The notes: generated by a model not told the origin, from the letters alone. Shown: positions 33,881 to 43,127, counted from the stretch's first letter. The stretch: 64,000 nt of DNA from Rhizobium sp. RU20A (GCF_900155885.1 NZ_FTMB01000002.1:248001-312000); one strand, 5' to 3'. A program made the numbers and translations.

Positions 33881-35092
33881 CTATGCCACCTTCTTTTTCG
33901 AATTTGTTTTCTTCAGCTCAGCAATCGGGACCATGACTTGACTGACGATGCGATAAAGCTCTGCTGGCGTTTGAACATCTGCGACATTTTCGTCGATATG
34001 AAGATTTTTTTCATTCATCCCGAAATACACCAGGCCTGCAGAACGTTCCTTGAATACCGGGTTGAAATATTTCACATATTCCCCCCCCTTCCACAGGCGC
34101 AGGCCCCGCAAGTAACCCTCGACGATAAGATCGAAGGCCTGTTGGCTGCCCGATCGATTGCAATCCAAGGCACAGGCGTCGGCAAAATTCGCTTCCCAGC
34201 CCTTCGGTCTCTTGATGCCGAACGTTGTGCAAAACCATTCCTGGACCTGACCGACCGCTGCAGCCACGCCGAGAATGCAGCCAAAGGGGAAATTCTTCAT
34301 ATAGGGGTCTTCGTCGATGTTGCGGCCAAGCTCGGCCATCGCATTCGCGTGCCGGCGCTTGAGCTCTTCCGGGTTGCCAACGCCACCCGAATTGCTGGCA
34401 AAACAGGCCCCAAGTACGGAAAAAGGTCGCTCGACATAAAAGAAGCGACGCGCATTCACGACGAGCTTGCAGCTCGTCTCGAAATCGACGGTGATGTGAC
34501 CGAAATGACGCCCGCCAAATCGCCGCTTGTTGGCCTCCATCGCGCGACGCGACACCGCGCCGTGATAGATGGAAAAGGGGCAATTCGGCGTCGCATCATG
34601 CACCTTCCAGCCGAAGAACTCCTCAAAGAGGTGCACCCTCGGAACTTCGAAGACCTTGGTTCCAAGTGGAACGGCCACGCTGCATGGCGCGAAGCGATTG
34701 TCCGGCCAGTTGAAACTCAACCGACCCCACACGACGACATCGACGTCCTTCTCCTTCGCGCACAGATCACTGATCAGCCCGGCCACGTCCGGATCCACAT
34801 AATCATCATCGCCGATGACGCAGATGAAGTCGCCGCGGGCGGCTTCCACGCAGCGTTCCCAGTTGCCGCTCATCGGGTGGATGCGGTCGTCCGTCGGCAG
34901 GTAGGTGACCCGCGGGTCACCGATGACGTCTTTCATGAAGTCGTTCATGATCGACGGATCGTCGGAATTGTCGGCGAAGACGAAGTGCACGTCGAGGCGC
35001 GGGCTCATGACGAGGCTGCGGATCGTTTCCTTGAACGTGTATTGACGGTTGCGCGAGGGAACGCAGATGGTCAGCGTCGGCGTGGCGGTCAT
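33881..35092 (-). CDS. Family 2 glycosyltransferase
   Basis: 403 residues. GT-A fold: LTICVPSRNRQYTFKETIRSL at the N-terminus, FVFADNSDDPSIM, and the metal/nucleotide motif IGDDDYVDPDVAGLI near residue 100. The C-terminal part is long and unusual, ending in a Lys-rich tail (KKTNSKKKVA). GGAG is upstream of the ATG at 35092. It probably transfers a sugar to a lipid-linked surface glycan. It reads toward the intergenic repeat and appears monocistronic. Confidence 0.85.
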   Translation of the reverse strand: MTATPTLTICVPSRNRQYTFKETIRSLVMSPRLDVHFVFADNSDDPSIMNDFMKDVIGDPRVTYLPTDDRIHPMSGNWERCVEAARGDFICVIGDDDYVDPDVAGLISDLCAKEKDVDVVVWGRLSFNWPDNRFAPCSVAVPLGTKVFEVPRVHLFEEFFGWKVHDATPNCPFSIYHGAVSRRAMEANKRRFGGRHFGHITVDFETSCKLVVNARRFFYVERPFSVLGACFASNSGGVGNPEELKRRHANAMAELGRNIDEDPYMKNFPFGCILGVAAAVGQVQEWFCTTFGIKRPKGWEANFADACALDCNRSGSQQAFDLIVEGYLRGLRLWKGGEYVKYFNPVFKERSAGLVYFGMNEKNLHIDENVADVQTPAELYRIVSQVMVPIAELKKTNSKKKVA

Positions 35093-35342
35093 GGTCTTCT
35101 CCGTTTGCCGCACCCTAGTCGGGGGCGGTTGCGCGAGGCTTGCCCCCGGGTGGCCAACGATGGCGAAGGCGAGCGTGTTTTGCGACGAGGCGGCCCACCG
35201 CGGCGCGCGGCGCGGCGCTTCGTCGGCTTTTCATCGGCGGGCGGGCTTGTTATGAGCCGTGCCGTTGGCATGGACGACCGAAAGGCGGCACCCTATGTGA
35301 GGGAAGCGCCGTCAGGCGGGCCTGAAGAGTGAGACGAGGCGC

Positions 35343-35663
35343 ATGGGAAAGACGGCTGAGAACTGCCAGACCATGGCGGATATCCGCCTGGAGATCGACC
35401 GGATCGATCGGGCGCTGATGGCGCTGTTTGCCGAGCGCTGGGGCTATATCGGTCGCGCCGCCGAGATCAAAGGGCCGCAGGGGCTGAAGGCCGACATCCC
35501 CGAGCGCGTCGAGGAGGTGGTCGCCAATGCCGGGCGCAACGCCGTTGCCGCGGGGCTCGAGCCCGAATTCTACCAGGCAATCTGGCGCCAATTGATCGCG
35601 CAGTCGATTGCTCATGAGAAGGCCATTCTTGGCGAAAAGGACGAGAACGGCAGCGCGCGGTGA
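35343..35663 (+). CDS. AroQ-type chorismate mutase
   Basis: 106 residues, all helical. Typical residues are IRLEIDRIDRALMALFAERW (the N-terminal helix with the conserved Arg and DxxL pattern), KGPQGLKADIPERVEEV, and the C-terminal FYQAIWRQLIAQSIAHEKAIL. It converts chorismate to prephenate for phenylalanine and tyrosine synthesis. It diverges from the glycosyltransferase with a 250-base gap and is not obviously linked to sugar genes. An internal ATG ten codons in is an alternative start. Confidence 0.88.
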   Translation: MGKTAENCQTMADIRLEIDRIDRALMALFAERWGYIGRAAEIKGPQGLKADIPERVEEVVANAGRNAVAAGLEPEFYQAIWRQLIAQSIAHEKAILGEKDENGSAR

Positions 35664-35695
35664 TGCCGGTCGGGACGGCCTCTGTGCCACGCCGT

Positions 35696-35709
35696 CTGAC
35701 AATTGTCAG
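35696..35709. promoter_or_regulatory. 14-bp perfect palindrome upstream of the HAD gene
   Basis: ctgacaattgtcag is fully self-complementary. It lies 107 bases before the ATG at 35816 and 33 bases after the chorismate mutase stop, in AT-richer DNA. It may be an operator; there is no T run for a terminator. Confidence 0.45.
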
Positions 35710-35815
35710 AATTTCCTGAAAATAACTTTCAAGCGCCGCCGGAATATGTTTAAGGACAGGACAAATCCGGCGGCTCCGGCCGTTTCCTTCCTGCCCTCCA
35801 AGCCAGGCCCTTCCC

Positions 35816-36478
35816 ATGAAGCCGTTCTTCTCCCGCACGCATGATGCCTATCTCTTCGACATGGATGGGACGATCCTCGATTCACTGCCGGTGGTGGAGC
35901 GCATCTGGTCGAAACTGGCGGTGACCTATGGCCATGATCCGCTCTACGTGCTCTCGGTGATCCATGGCGTCAGGGCCATCGACAATATCCGTCGCTTCGC
36001 GCCCGAGGGGACCGATTGCGAGGCCGTGGCGCGGCAGATGTTCGAGGAAGAGATGGAGGACATGGACGGCATCACGGCGTTGCCGGGTGCGGTCGACTTC
36101 CTCTCGTCGCTGCCGTCTGATCGCTGGGCGATCGTCACCTCGGCGGAAATGCCGCTGGCGAAGCGCCGCGTGGAAGCGGCCGGACTGCCGCTGCCGAAGG
36201 TCATCATCGGCGCCTCCGACGTCGCCAATGGCAAGCCCTTCCCGGATTGCTTCCAGCTTGGCGCCCAGCGCCTCGGCTTTTCCGCGGCCAATTGCCTGGT
36301 GTTCGAAGATGCCCCGGCTGGCATGCGAGCCGGGCTCAGCGCCGGCGCCGACGTCATGCTGATCACGGGTGCGCATCGCGCCCATGTGGAGACGACGGGT
36401 CCGAAAATTGCCGACTACCGCGGTGTCGCCATGCTGCCGGCGGACGATGGGCGACTGCAGGTCGTGCGCGTCCCCTGA
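35816..36478 (+). CDS. HAD-superfamily sugar phosphatase-like hydrolase
   Basis: 220 residues. Motif I is FDMDGTILDS with nucleophile Asp15 and acid Asp17. Motif II is the Ser in WAIVTSAEM. Motif III/IV is GKPFPDCFQLGAQRLG followed by CLVFEDAPAGMRAGLSAGAD. The cap domain lies between residues 20 and 90, as in subfamily IA phosphatases acting on small sugar phosphates. A link to the sugar cluster is possible but unproven. The start codon has no strong ribosome site, and an upstream palindrome may regulate it. Confidence 0.85.
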   Translation: MKPFFSRTHDAYLFDMDGTILDSLPVVERIWSKLAVTYGHDPLYVLSVIHGVRAIDNIRRFAPEGTDCEAVARQMFEEEMEDMDGITALPGAVDFLSSLPSDRWAIVTSAEMPLAKRRVEAAGLPLPKVIIGASDVANGKPFPDCFQLGAQRLGFSAANCLVFEDAPAGMRAGLSAGADVMLITGAHRAHVETTGPKIADYRGVAMLPADDGRLQVVRVP

Positions 36479-36523
36479 GGGCCAGCGTCGGCGCCGGCCA
36501 CAACAGCAATCCGTCGTTTTCGC

Positions 36524-36712
36524 TTACTTTTCCGACTCGCTCTTCGCCGCCTTCGTGGTCAGCGTGATCTCGATGGTCGGGATAGGCACACTCGCGGCTT
36601 CGTCGGACGGCGCGGGCAGGACGGTGGCGACGCGTGGCGCGCGCGGGTCGGTTTCCCAGCCAAGCCGCTGGAAGATAAAGCCCGTGTGCTGGCTATTCGG
36701 TTTCAGGTCCAT
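36524..36712 (-). CDS. Small hypothetical protein
   Basis: 62 residues (MDLKPNSQHTGFIFQRLGWE at the N-terminus, a Pro/Ala-rich middle and a Lys-rich end). AGGGG lies 8 bases before the ATG, and the gene follows rmlC by 82 bases in the same direction. No signal, membrane segment or family I recognise. The longer reading frame that includes it is a shadow of rmlC. Confidence 0.45.
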   Translation of the reverse strand: MDLKPNSQHTGFIFQRLGWETDPRAPRVATVLPAPSDEAASVPIPTIEITLTTKAAKSESEK

Positions 36713-36794
36713 GGTGCTACCCCTTTCGGGCTGCGGTTCGGCAGGGCGCCCCCCTGGCGCTCTGCAAGGATCAGGGATGGCTGGCGCGACCGTC

Positions 36795-37361
36795 TTATTG
36801 CAGCGCCACTCCCTCGAAAGTCTGCGTGATGAAGGCGTGGCCGCTGTCGCGCGGCGAAAGATTGACGACCGGCAGCGGCCAATCGATACCGATGGCCGGG
36901 TCGAGGCAGTGCAGCGCAGCCTCGTGCTCGGCGGAGTATGGGGTGGAGACGGCATAGACGAGATGGACGTCTGCCGTCAGCGCCTGGAAGCCATGGGCGA
37001 AGCCACGCGGCACCAGCAGCGAACGGCCGTTCTCGGCACTCAGCTCGGTCGCAAAACTCTGAAGAAATGTCGGTGAACCCTTACGGATATCGACTGCAAC
37101 ATCGAGGACGCGGCCGGCCACGCAGGTGACCAGCTTGTGCTCTGCAAAGGGCGGGTTCTGATAGTGCAGGCCGCGTACCGTACCGGGAATACGCGTCAGG
37201 CTCTCGTTGATCTGCACAGCCGCGCCGTCCCATCCGAAGGGCGCGAGATCCTCGGCACAGAAGAGGCGCGCAAAGAACCCCCGCTCGTCGCCGATGCGGC
37301 GGCGCTCCAGAAGATGGAGACCGTCGATCGGGGTCGGAAGGGGGGAGAAGCGCAGGGACAT
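36795..37361 (-). CDS. dTDP-4-dehydrorhamnose 3,5-epimerase-like protein (RmlC family)
   Basis: 188 residues with the RmlC cupin pattern: GFFARLFC, VQINESLTRIPGTVRGLHYQ (catalytic His), HKLVTCVAGRVLDVAVDIRKGS, LVPRGFAHGF. The enzyme epimerises C3 and/or C5 of 4-keto-6-deoxy nucleotide sugars. Here the adjacent genes make CDP-4-keto-6-deoxyglucose and no rmlA/B/D is in the window, so a CDP-linked substrate is more likely than dTDP. Start and previous stop overlap (TGATG), showing tight coupling. Confidence 0.85.
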   Translation of the reverse strand: MSLRFSPLPTPIDGLHLLERRRIGDERGFFARLFCAEDLAPFGWDGAAVQINESLTRIPGTVRGLHYQNPPFAEHKLVTCVAGRVLDVAVDIRKGSPTFLQSFATELSAENGRSLLVPRGFAHGFQALTADVHLVYAVSTPYSAEHEAALHCLDPAIGIDWPLPVVNLSPRDSGHAFITQTFEGVALQ

Positions 37362-38446
37362 CAGCCGGCCTTTGCGAACATCCGGCCAGGTGCAGCCCGT
37401 TCACCGCTGGCGAAGTCCCTGATATCGCCGAGGCACAGGTCACGGGCGATGCCGCCGGCATCAAGCGCCTTGTACCACTTCATGGTTCGGGCCACCGTTT
37501 CGCTGAGGCCCCAGCGGGGACGATAGCCGAGATCGGCCTTGGCGCGGGCGGAGTCAAGCACGAGGTAGCCGGCCTCGTGCGGCCCGTCCATGCCATCGCC
37601 AAAGGCCATCTCGCCGCTGCCGAAATGCTTCTGCGCGACCTTGAGCACCGCGCCGACCGAGGCGGATTCGGCATGGTCGGGGCCGAAATTATAGGCCTCT
37701 GCCGCACCCGGCGCGCCTGCAAGACGCTCGGCAAGGTCGATATAGCCGCCGAGCGGCTCCAGCACGTGCTGCCAGGGGCGTACGGCGCGCGGCCGGCGCA
37801 CCTGCAGCACCTCGCCGCGCGTCCAGGCGCGCACGGCATCGGGAATGAGCCGGTCTTCCGCCCAGTCACCGCCACCAATGACGTTGCCGGCGCGGGCCGT
37901 TGCGATACCGACGCTGCGGCCGGAGAAGAAGGAGGTGCGGTAGCTCGCCGCGACGATCTCCGCAGCCGCCTTGCTGGCGCTGTAGGGATCGTGCCCGCCG
38001 AGCGGATCGCTTTCCATGAAGGCGAGGCCGGATTCGGGATTGTGGTAAACCTTGTCGGTCGTCACCACCACCACGGCCATCAGGTCCGGCAGAAGGCGCA
38101 GAGCGTCGAGCAGGTTCACGGTGCCGCTGACATTGACCTCATAGGTGCCGACCGGGTCGCGGTAGGAGGCGCGCACCAGCGCCTGGGCGGCGAGATGGAA
38201 GACGATGTCCGGCTTGACCGAAACGACACGGTTGGTGACCGCGACGCGATCGCGAATGTCGATGATATCGTCTCCCTCGGCACCATGGCCGAGCAGGCTG
38301 TGGAGGGCCGGCTCGGTGCGCGGTGCAAGCGCAAGGCCATGGACCTCGGCACCCAGCTCTTCCAGCCAGAGCTTCAGCCAGCTGCCCTTAAAGCCGGTGT
38401 GCCCGGTCAGCAGCACGCGTTTGCCGCTCCAGAATTCTTCGTTCAT
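37361..38446 (-). CDS. rfbG: CDP-glucose 4,6-dehydratase
   Basis: 361 residues, an extended SDR. VLLTGHTGFKGSWLKLWLEEL binds NAD, and the catalytic motif is the Tyr and Lys in PYSASKAAAEIV. The HTGFKGSWL form is characteristic of CDP-glucose dehydratases, as opposed to dTDP-glucose ones. It produces CDP-4-keto-6-deoxyglucose, the branch point for 6-deoxy and 3,6-dideoxy sugars. Four bases follow the rfbF stop, and its own stop overlaps the epimerase start. Confidence 0.93.
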   Translation of the reverse strand: MNEEFWSGKRVLLTGHTGFKGSWLKLWLEELGAEVHGLALAPRTEPALHSLLGHGAEGDDIIDIRDRVAVTNRVVSVKPDIVFHLAAQALVRASYRDPVGTYEVNVSGTVNLLDALRLLPDLMAVVVVTTDKVYHNPESGLAFMESDPLGGHDPYSASKAAAEIVAASYRTSFFSGRSVGIATARAGNVIGGGDWAEDRLIPDAVRAWTRGEVLQVRRPRAVRPWQHVLEPLGGYIDLAERLAGAPGAAEAYNFGPDHAESASVGAVLKVAQKHFGSGEMAFGDGMDGPHEAGYLVLDSARAKADLGYRPRWGLSETVARTMKWYKALDAGGIARDLCLGDIRDFASGERAAPGRMFAKAG

Positions 38447-38450
38447 CCGA

Positions 38451-39224
38451 TCACCAGCTCTTCCACGGCGGATTGCCGTTCTGCCACAATGTTTCCAATT
38501 GGTTCTTGTCTCTCAGCGTATCCATCGGCAGCCAGAAGCCATGATGGATGTAGGCCATCAGTTCGCCCTCGGCGGCGAGGCCCGTGAGGGGCTCGCCCTC
38601 GAAGCTCATATTGTCGGCTTCGATGATGCGGTCGATCACCTTCGGCGACAGCACAAAGAAGCCGCCATTGATGAGGCCGCCCTCGCCTTCCGGCTTTTCG
38701 ATGAAGCCCTGCACCTGGGCGCCATCGAGCTGCAGCGCGCCGTAGCGGGCCGGCGGGCGCACGGCGGTCACGGTCGCCAGCTTGCCGTGGCTGCGGTGGA
38801 AGGCGATGGTGGCGCTGACATCGACGCTGCTGACGCCGTCACCATAGGTGAAGCAGAAGGCGTCCTCGTCCTTCAGATAGTCCTTCACGCGCCGCAGGCG
38901 CTCGCCCGTCAGCGAGCCCTCGCCGGTGTCCACCAGCGTCACGCGCCAGTTCTCGGCGCTCTGGCGGTGGAAGACCATGCGGTTTTCCGCGAGATCGAAC
39001 GTGATGTCCGACATGTGCAGGCCGTAATTTGCGAAGTATTCCTTGATCACATAACCCTTGAATCCGCAGCAGATCACGAAATCGCGGATGCCGTGGGAAT
39101 AATAGATCTTCATGATGTGCCAGAGGATCGGCCGCCCCCCGATCTCCACCATGGGCTTGGGGCGCAGATGCGTTTCCTCGGCCAGTCGCGAGCCGAGGCC
39201 GCCGGCCAGAATGACGGCTTTCAT
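38451..39224 (-). CDS. rfbF: Glucose-1-phosphate cytidylyltransferase
   Basis: 257 residues. The nucleotidyltransferase signature is MKAVILAGGLGSRLAEETHL with RPKPMVEIGGRPILWHIM. FTYGDGVSSVDV is the metal-binding stretch and GFWLPMDTLRDKNQLE is the family C-terminus. It makes CDP-glucose from CTP and glucose 1-phosphate. The ATG at 39224 gives the exact family start; an ATG five codons earlier is less likely. First gene of the rfbF-rfbG-rmlC-like operon. Confidence 0.94.
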   Translation of the reverse strand: MKAVILAGGLGSRLAEETHLRPKPMVEIGGRPILWHIMKIYYSHGIRDFVICCGFKGYVIKEYFANYGLHMSDITFDLAENRMVFHRQSAENWRVTLVDTGEGSLTGERLRRVKDYLKDEDAFCFTYGDGVSSVDVSATIAFHRSHGKLATVTAVRPPARYGALQLDGAQVQGFIEKPEGEGGLINGGFFVLSPKVIDRIIEADNMSFEGEPLTGLAAEGELMAYIHHGFWLPMDTLRDKNQLETLWQNGNPPWKSW

Positions 39225-39383
39225 GGGCGCCCCCCGCAAAATGCGGCGCGTCCGTCCCGGTGGATGATCGGATCACAAGCCATGGTTCGCCCAGCTATCG
39301 TCACTGTTTGAGGGACGATAGCGGGTGAAACTGTTGTCAAACTGGAGCGGTTGGCCCGTTATTTCACCAGAAGCTTACCGAGC

Positions 39384-40418
39384 TCAGGCCGGATGGAGGC
39401 GGGCGAGCGAGCGGGCGGTTTCCCGGGCATAGGTGCTGCGGCGCAGCAGTGCCCGCTCCCAGCGCAGCGCGCTTTCGACGATATCCTCGAGATTGTCGAA
39501 GCGCGGCTCCCAGCCAAGGCGGCGGCGCGCGACGGTGGGGTCGGCAACGAGCGCTGCTGGATCGCCGGCACGCCGGCCTTCGTAGCGGATATCGAAACGG
39601 CGGCCGTGGACGCGGGTCACGGCGTTGAGGACGTCGAGAACCGAATAGCCCTCGCCGTAGCCGCAATTGGCCACCATCGACTCCCCGCCATCGCGCAGAT
39701 GGTCGATCGCCTTCAAGTGCGCCTCGACGAGATCGGCGATGTGGATGTAGTCGCGCACGCCGGTGCCGTCATGGGTCGGGTAATCGGTGCCAAATACGCT
39801 GACATGGGGAAGGATGCCGAGCGCGGCCTGGCAGGCCGCCTTGATGAGATGGGGGAAATCCGGGGAGGACTGACCGGTGCGGCCCAGCGGATCGGCACCG
39901 GCGACATTGAAATAGCGCAGCGCCACGAAATTCAGCCCATAGGCGTAGGCACAGTCGCGCAGGATCAGTTCGCTCATCAACTTGGAGCAGCCATAGGGGC
40001 TTTGCGGTGTCAGCGGATCGGTTTCGCGCACCAGATGTCCCGTATCGACAGCGCCATAGACGGCGGCGGTGGACGAGAACACGAAATGCGGGACGCCGGC
40101 ACGCACGGCGCTCGTGAGCAATGCGCGGGTGCGGCCAGTATTGTTGTCGTAATAGGCGAGCGGGTCGGCGACCGATTCGGGCACGACCTTCGATCCGGCA
40201 AAATGCACGATCACATCGATCTCGTGGGCCAGCAGAATGTCGGCGATCAATGCTTCGTCAGCGACATCGCCCTCGTAGAATATCGCAGCCGGCGCGACGG
40301 CCCAGCGGTAACCGCTCGACAGATTGTCGACCACCACAACCTCCTCGCCGCGATCGACGAGAGCCCAGACCATGTGACTTCCAATATAGCCTGCGCCGCC
40401 TGTGACCAGAACAGCCAT
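39384..40418 (-). CDS. galE: UDP-glucose 4-epimerase
   Basis: 344 residues, the usual family length. VLVTGGAGYIGSHMVWAL at the N-terminus binds NAD, SSTAAVYGAV and SPYGCSK supply the catalytic Ser, Tyr and Lys, and ALRYFNVAGADP is the strongly conserved middle motif. It interconverts UDP-glucose and UDP-galactose for exopolysaccharide and LPS. It ends 159 bases before rfbF in the same direction and may be transcribed with it. Confidence 0.94.
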   Translation of the reverse strand: MAVLVTGGAGYIGSHMVWALVDRGEEVVVVDNLSSGYRWAVAPAAIFYEGDVADEALIADILLAHEIDVIVHFAGSKVVPESVADPLAYYDNNTGRTRALLTSAVRAGVPHFVFSSTAAVYGAVDTGHLVRETDPLTPQSPYGCSKLMSELILRDCAYAYGLNFVALRYFNVAGADPLGRTGQSSPDFPHLIKAACQAALGILPHVSVFGTDYPTHDGTGVRDYIHIADLVEAHLKAIDHLRDGGESMVANCGYGEGYSVLDVLNAVTRVHGRRFDIRYEGRRAGDPAALVADPTVARRRLGWEPRFDNLEDIVESALRWERALLRRSTYARETARSLARLHPA

Positions 40419-40577
40419 GACTTTCTCCCTTAATTCTCTTGGGAGACATCAAAGCGCAGATCGGTTCAGGAATTCCTTTCGCGGCCCCTCGGGAGCCGGA
40501 AAAGCAGGGCCTTTTAGCGTCTTTGGTAAAGACATTGCTACGGACGACGAGGGCTGGCGACCGGAATCGGCGCGGCC

Positions 40578-41759
40578 TCAGCGGGCCGCGATATAGTCCA
40601 CCAGACGGCTTGCTGCCTCACGCACGTCCTTGAGGTCGCGCAGGAAGCAGGCTCGCATGAAGAGACCTCCGCCCTCGCCGAAGGCCGTGCCGGGCGCAAG
40701 GCCGACGCCGGTCTTGTCGACGATGTCGATCGCCGCCTGTCGGGCATCGGTGACGCCATCGATCTTGAGGAAGGCGTAGATGGCCCCATCGGGTTTCAGC
40801 GTTTCCACCCGATTGGTGGAGATCAGCGCATCGCAGAGAATGTCACGGGCCTTGCGGGCACGGGCAACCCCGGCATCGACGAAGGCATCGCCGTCATCGA
40901 GTGCGGCGACCGCGCCCTGCTGCATGAATTGCGCCACGCCCGAGGTGGAATACTGGATGAGATTTTCGAAGACCTGTCCGGTTTCCGGCGGGGCCACCAC
41001 CCAGCCGACGCGCCAGCCGGTCATCGCCCAGTTCTTGGAAAAGGAATTGACGAAGAGGATGCGGTCGCCCGGCTGCATGACGTCGAGGAAGGAGGGCGCG
41101 CGGGCGCCGTGGTAATAGTAGAGCGCATAGATCTCGTCGGCGATGATCCAGACGCCCCGGCGGCGGGCAATGTCGAGAATGGCGACGAGATCCTGAGGCG
41201 TTGCCGTCCAGCCGGTCGGGTTGGAGGGCGTGTTGATGAAGAGGGCCTTCGTCTTCGGCGTGATCGCCGCTTCGAGACGGTTGAGATCGAGACGCCAGGC
41301 GCCATTCTCGAAGGCGAGCGGAACGCAGACGGGACGCACGCCGGAAAGATCGGCGGCGGCTGCGAAATTCGGCCAGGCGGGCGTCAGCAGCACAAGTTCA
41401 TCGCCGACCGAGGAGATCGCCTCGATGGCGAGCTTGATGGCCTGCATGCCGGAACCGGTGACGTAGAAATGCTCGGGAGAAAGCACGTGCCCGAAACGGC
41501 GTGCATAGTAGCGCGACAGCGCCTCGCGCAGGCCTGGGATGCCGCGCTGCCAGGTGTAGAAGGTCTCGCCGGCCCGAAGGGCGGTGGCGGCAGCGGCGGA
41601 GATGAAATCCGGCGTCGGCAGATCGCCCTCGCCAACCCAGAGCGGGATGAGTCCCTCACGGCCACGGGCATAATTGACCACTTCGACGATCCCGCTTTCC
41701 GGCGCCGAAAGGGCCCGCGGACTGATGGCGGCGAGCGGTGCGGTGGTGGCGGTGGTCAT
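40578..41759 (-). CDS. Class I/II PLP-dependent aminotransferase
   Basis: 393 residues. The N-terminal substrate segment is LPLWVGEGDLPTPDF-like (LIPLWVGEGDLPTPDF). NTPSNPTGW binds PLP, IADEIYALYYYHG supplies the Asp and Tyr, and the Schiff-base Lys is in VNSFSKNWAMTGWRVGW. C-terminal MRACFL carries the carboxylate-binding Arg. It is similar to aspartate/aromatic aminotransferases of subgroup I-gamma; substrate unknown. It is not tied to either neighbouring operon. Confidence 0.9.
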   Translation of the reverse strand: MTTATTAPLAAISPRALSAPESGIVEVVNYARGREGLIPLWVGEGDLPTPDFISAAAATALRAGETFYTWQRGIPGLREALSRYYARRFGHVLSPEHFYVTGSGMQAIKLAIEAISSVGDELVLLTPAWPNFAAAADLSGVRPVCVPLAFENGAWRLDLNRLEAAITPKTKALFINTPSNPTGWTATPQDLVAILDIARRRGVWIIADEIYALYYYHGARAPSFLDVMQPGDRILFVNSFSKNWAMTGWRVGWVVAPPETGQVFENLIQYSTSGVAQFMQQGAVAALDDGDAFVDAGVARARKARDILCDALISTNRVETLKPDGAIYAFLKIDGVTDARQAAIDIVDKTGVGLAPGTAFGEGGGLFMRACFLRDLKDVREAASRLVDYIAAR

Positions 41760-41860
41760 GCCCTGGCGTCTCCGGTCAACAACGGTCTTCAGGTGCTTTT
41801 AACCGGATTTCCGCAGGGGATCACGCGCCTTTCCTTGAGGCATGGATTGATTTCGTTGAT

Positions 41861-41896
41861 GCAAAAGACCCCGGTCGCGAGGCGATCCGGGGTCTT
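41861..41896 (-). terminator. Terminator of mscL
   Basis: Stem aagaccccgg (41865-41874) and ccggggtctt (41887-41896), followed on the minus strand by TTTT. It lies 22 bases past the mscL stop codon. Confidence 0.85.
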
Positions 41897-41918
41897 GAAA
41901 AGGACGATGCCGGCGAAA

Positions 41919-42350
41919 TCAGCCGCGCTGCTTCAGCAGGTCGCGGATTTCCGTCAGCAACAGGATGTCTTCCGGCGGCGGGGCCGGCGGCGTCGCCTCG
42001 GTCTTCTTCTCGTGCTCCAGCGTGGCGCGCATGCGGTTCACGGCCTTCACCAGCAGGAAAATGATCCAGGCGAGGATGAGGAAGTTGATGACGACGGTGA
42101 TGAAGTTGCCATAGGCAAAAACGGCGCCCTGCTTGCGGGCCTCTTCCAGCGAATTGGCCGTGACCTTGTCGGACAGAGCAAAGAAAAAGTTGGAAAAGTC
42201 GAGACCGCCGGTGATGGCGCCGATCACGGGCATGATGATGTCGTTGACCATCGAATTGACGATGAGTGTGAAGGCGCCGCCGATGATGATACCGACGGCG
42301 AGATCGAGCACGTTGCCGCGCGCGATAAAGGCCTTGAATTCGTTGAGCAT
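41919..42350 (-). CDS. mscL: Large-conductance mechanosensitive channel
   Basis: 143 residues from the ATG at 42350 (GGGGA upstream). Pore helix TM1 is [22 protein letters not shown] and TM2 is [25 protein letters not shown]. The C-terminal bundle ([13 protein letters not shown]) is intact. The channel opens under membrane tension to relieve osmotic downshock. It has its own terminator. Confidence 0.97.
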   Translation of the reverse strand: MLNEFKAFIARGNVLDLAVGIIIGGAFTLIVNSMVNDIIMPVIGAITGGLDFSNFFFALSDKVTANSLEEARKQGAVFAYGNFITVVINFLILAWIIFLLVKAVNRMRATLEHEKKTEATPPAPPPEDILLLTEIRDLLKQRG

Positions 42351-42384
42351 GGCTTCCCCGCTTCCTGACTGCAAACCGGCGCGT

Positions 42385-42404
42385 GACACGCGCCCCCGCG
42401 TGTC
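42385..42404 (-). promoter_or_regulatory. Hairpin in the mscL leader
   Basis: A perfect 8-bp stem, gacacgcg/cgcgtgtc, with a CCCC loop (GGGG on the transcribed strand) sits 35 bases before the mscL start codon. It could be part of the 5' leader or an operator. Confidence 0.4.
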
Positions 42405-42456
42405 AAATTAAAGCAGGAAGCGACAAAGGAAAGAGGATTTCACAGCCACCCGAAAC

Positions 42457-42485
42457 GGAAAACCGGCCCCAGGGAGCCGGTTTTC
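42457..42485 (-). terminator. Terminator of leuD
   Basis: Stem aaaaccggc / gccggtttt with an 8-base loop and a T run on the minus strand, 37 bases after the leuD stop codon. Confidence 0.85.
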
Positions 42486-42521
42486 GCGAACAATCAGATA
42501 GCGGAGGACGGCCCGGGACGA

Positions 42522-43127
42522 TCAGGCCCAGGGGCGCGAGGCCGCGTTGGACTTTTCGAAGCTGTCGATCGCGGTGACCTTTTCTAGCGTCAGGCCGATG
42601 TCGTCGAGGCCGTTCAGCAGGCAGTGGCGCTTGAAGGCGTCGATCTCGAAGCTGATCTTGCCGCCGTCCGGCCCGGTGATTTCCTGGGTTTCCAGATCGA
42701 CCGTGAGGATGGCATTGGAGCCGCGGCTGGCATCGTCCATCAGCTTGTCGAGGTTCTCCGGGCTCACGACGATCGGCAGAATGCCGTTCTTGAAACAGTT
42801 GTTGTAGAAGATATCGGCAAAGCTGGTGGAGATGACGCAACGGATACCGAAGTCGAGAAGCGCCCACGGCGCATGCTCGCGCGAGGAGCCGCAGCCGAAA
42901 TTGTCACCGGCAACGAGAATTTTTGCATTCTGGTAGGCCGGCTTGTTGAGCACGAACTCTTCGTTCAGCGAGCCATCTTCCTTGTAGCGGGCTTCGGCGA
43001 AGAGGCCGGTGCCGAGGCCGGTGCGCTTGATCGTCTTAAGGTAGTCCTTCGGAATGATCATGTCCGTGTCGATATTGACGACCGGGAGGGGCGCGGCGAC
43101 GCCGGTGAGCTTCACGAACTTGTCCAT
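42522..43127 (-). CDS. leuD: 3-isopropylmalate dehydratase small subunit
   Basis: 201 residues, the normal size. [24 protein letters not shown] is the opening motif and [21 protein letters not shown] is the family signature. It pairs with LeuC (not in this window) to isomerise 2-isopropylmalate in leucine synthesis. The ATG at 43127 has AAGG upstream; the longer frame adds 25 unlikely residues. Confidence 0.97.
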   Translation of the reverse strand: MDKFVKLTGVAAPLPVVNIDTDMIIPKDYLKTIKRTGLGTGLFAEARYKEDGSLNEEFVLNKPAYQNAKILVAGDNFGCGSSREHAPWALLDFGIRCVISTSFADIFYNNCFKNGILPIVVSPENLDKLMDDASRGSNAILTVDLETQEITGPDGGKISFEIDAFKRHCLLNGLDDIGLTLEKVTAIDSFEKSNAASRPWA

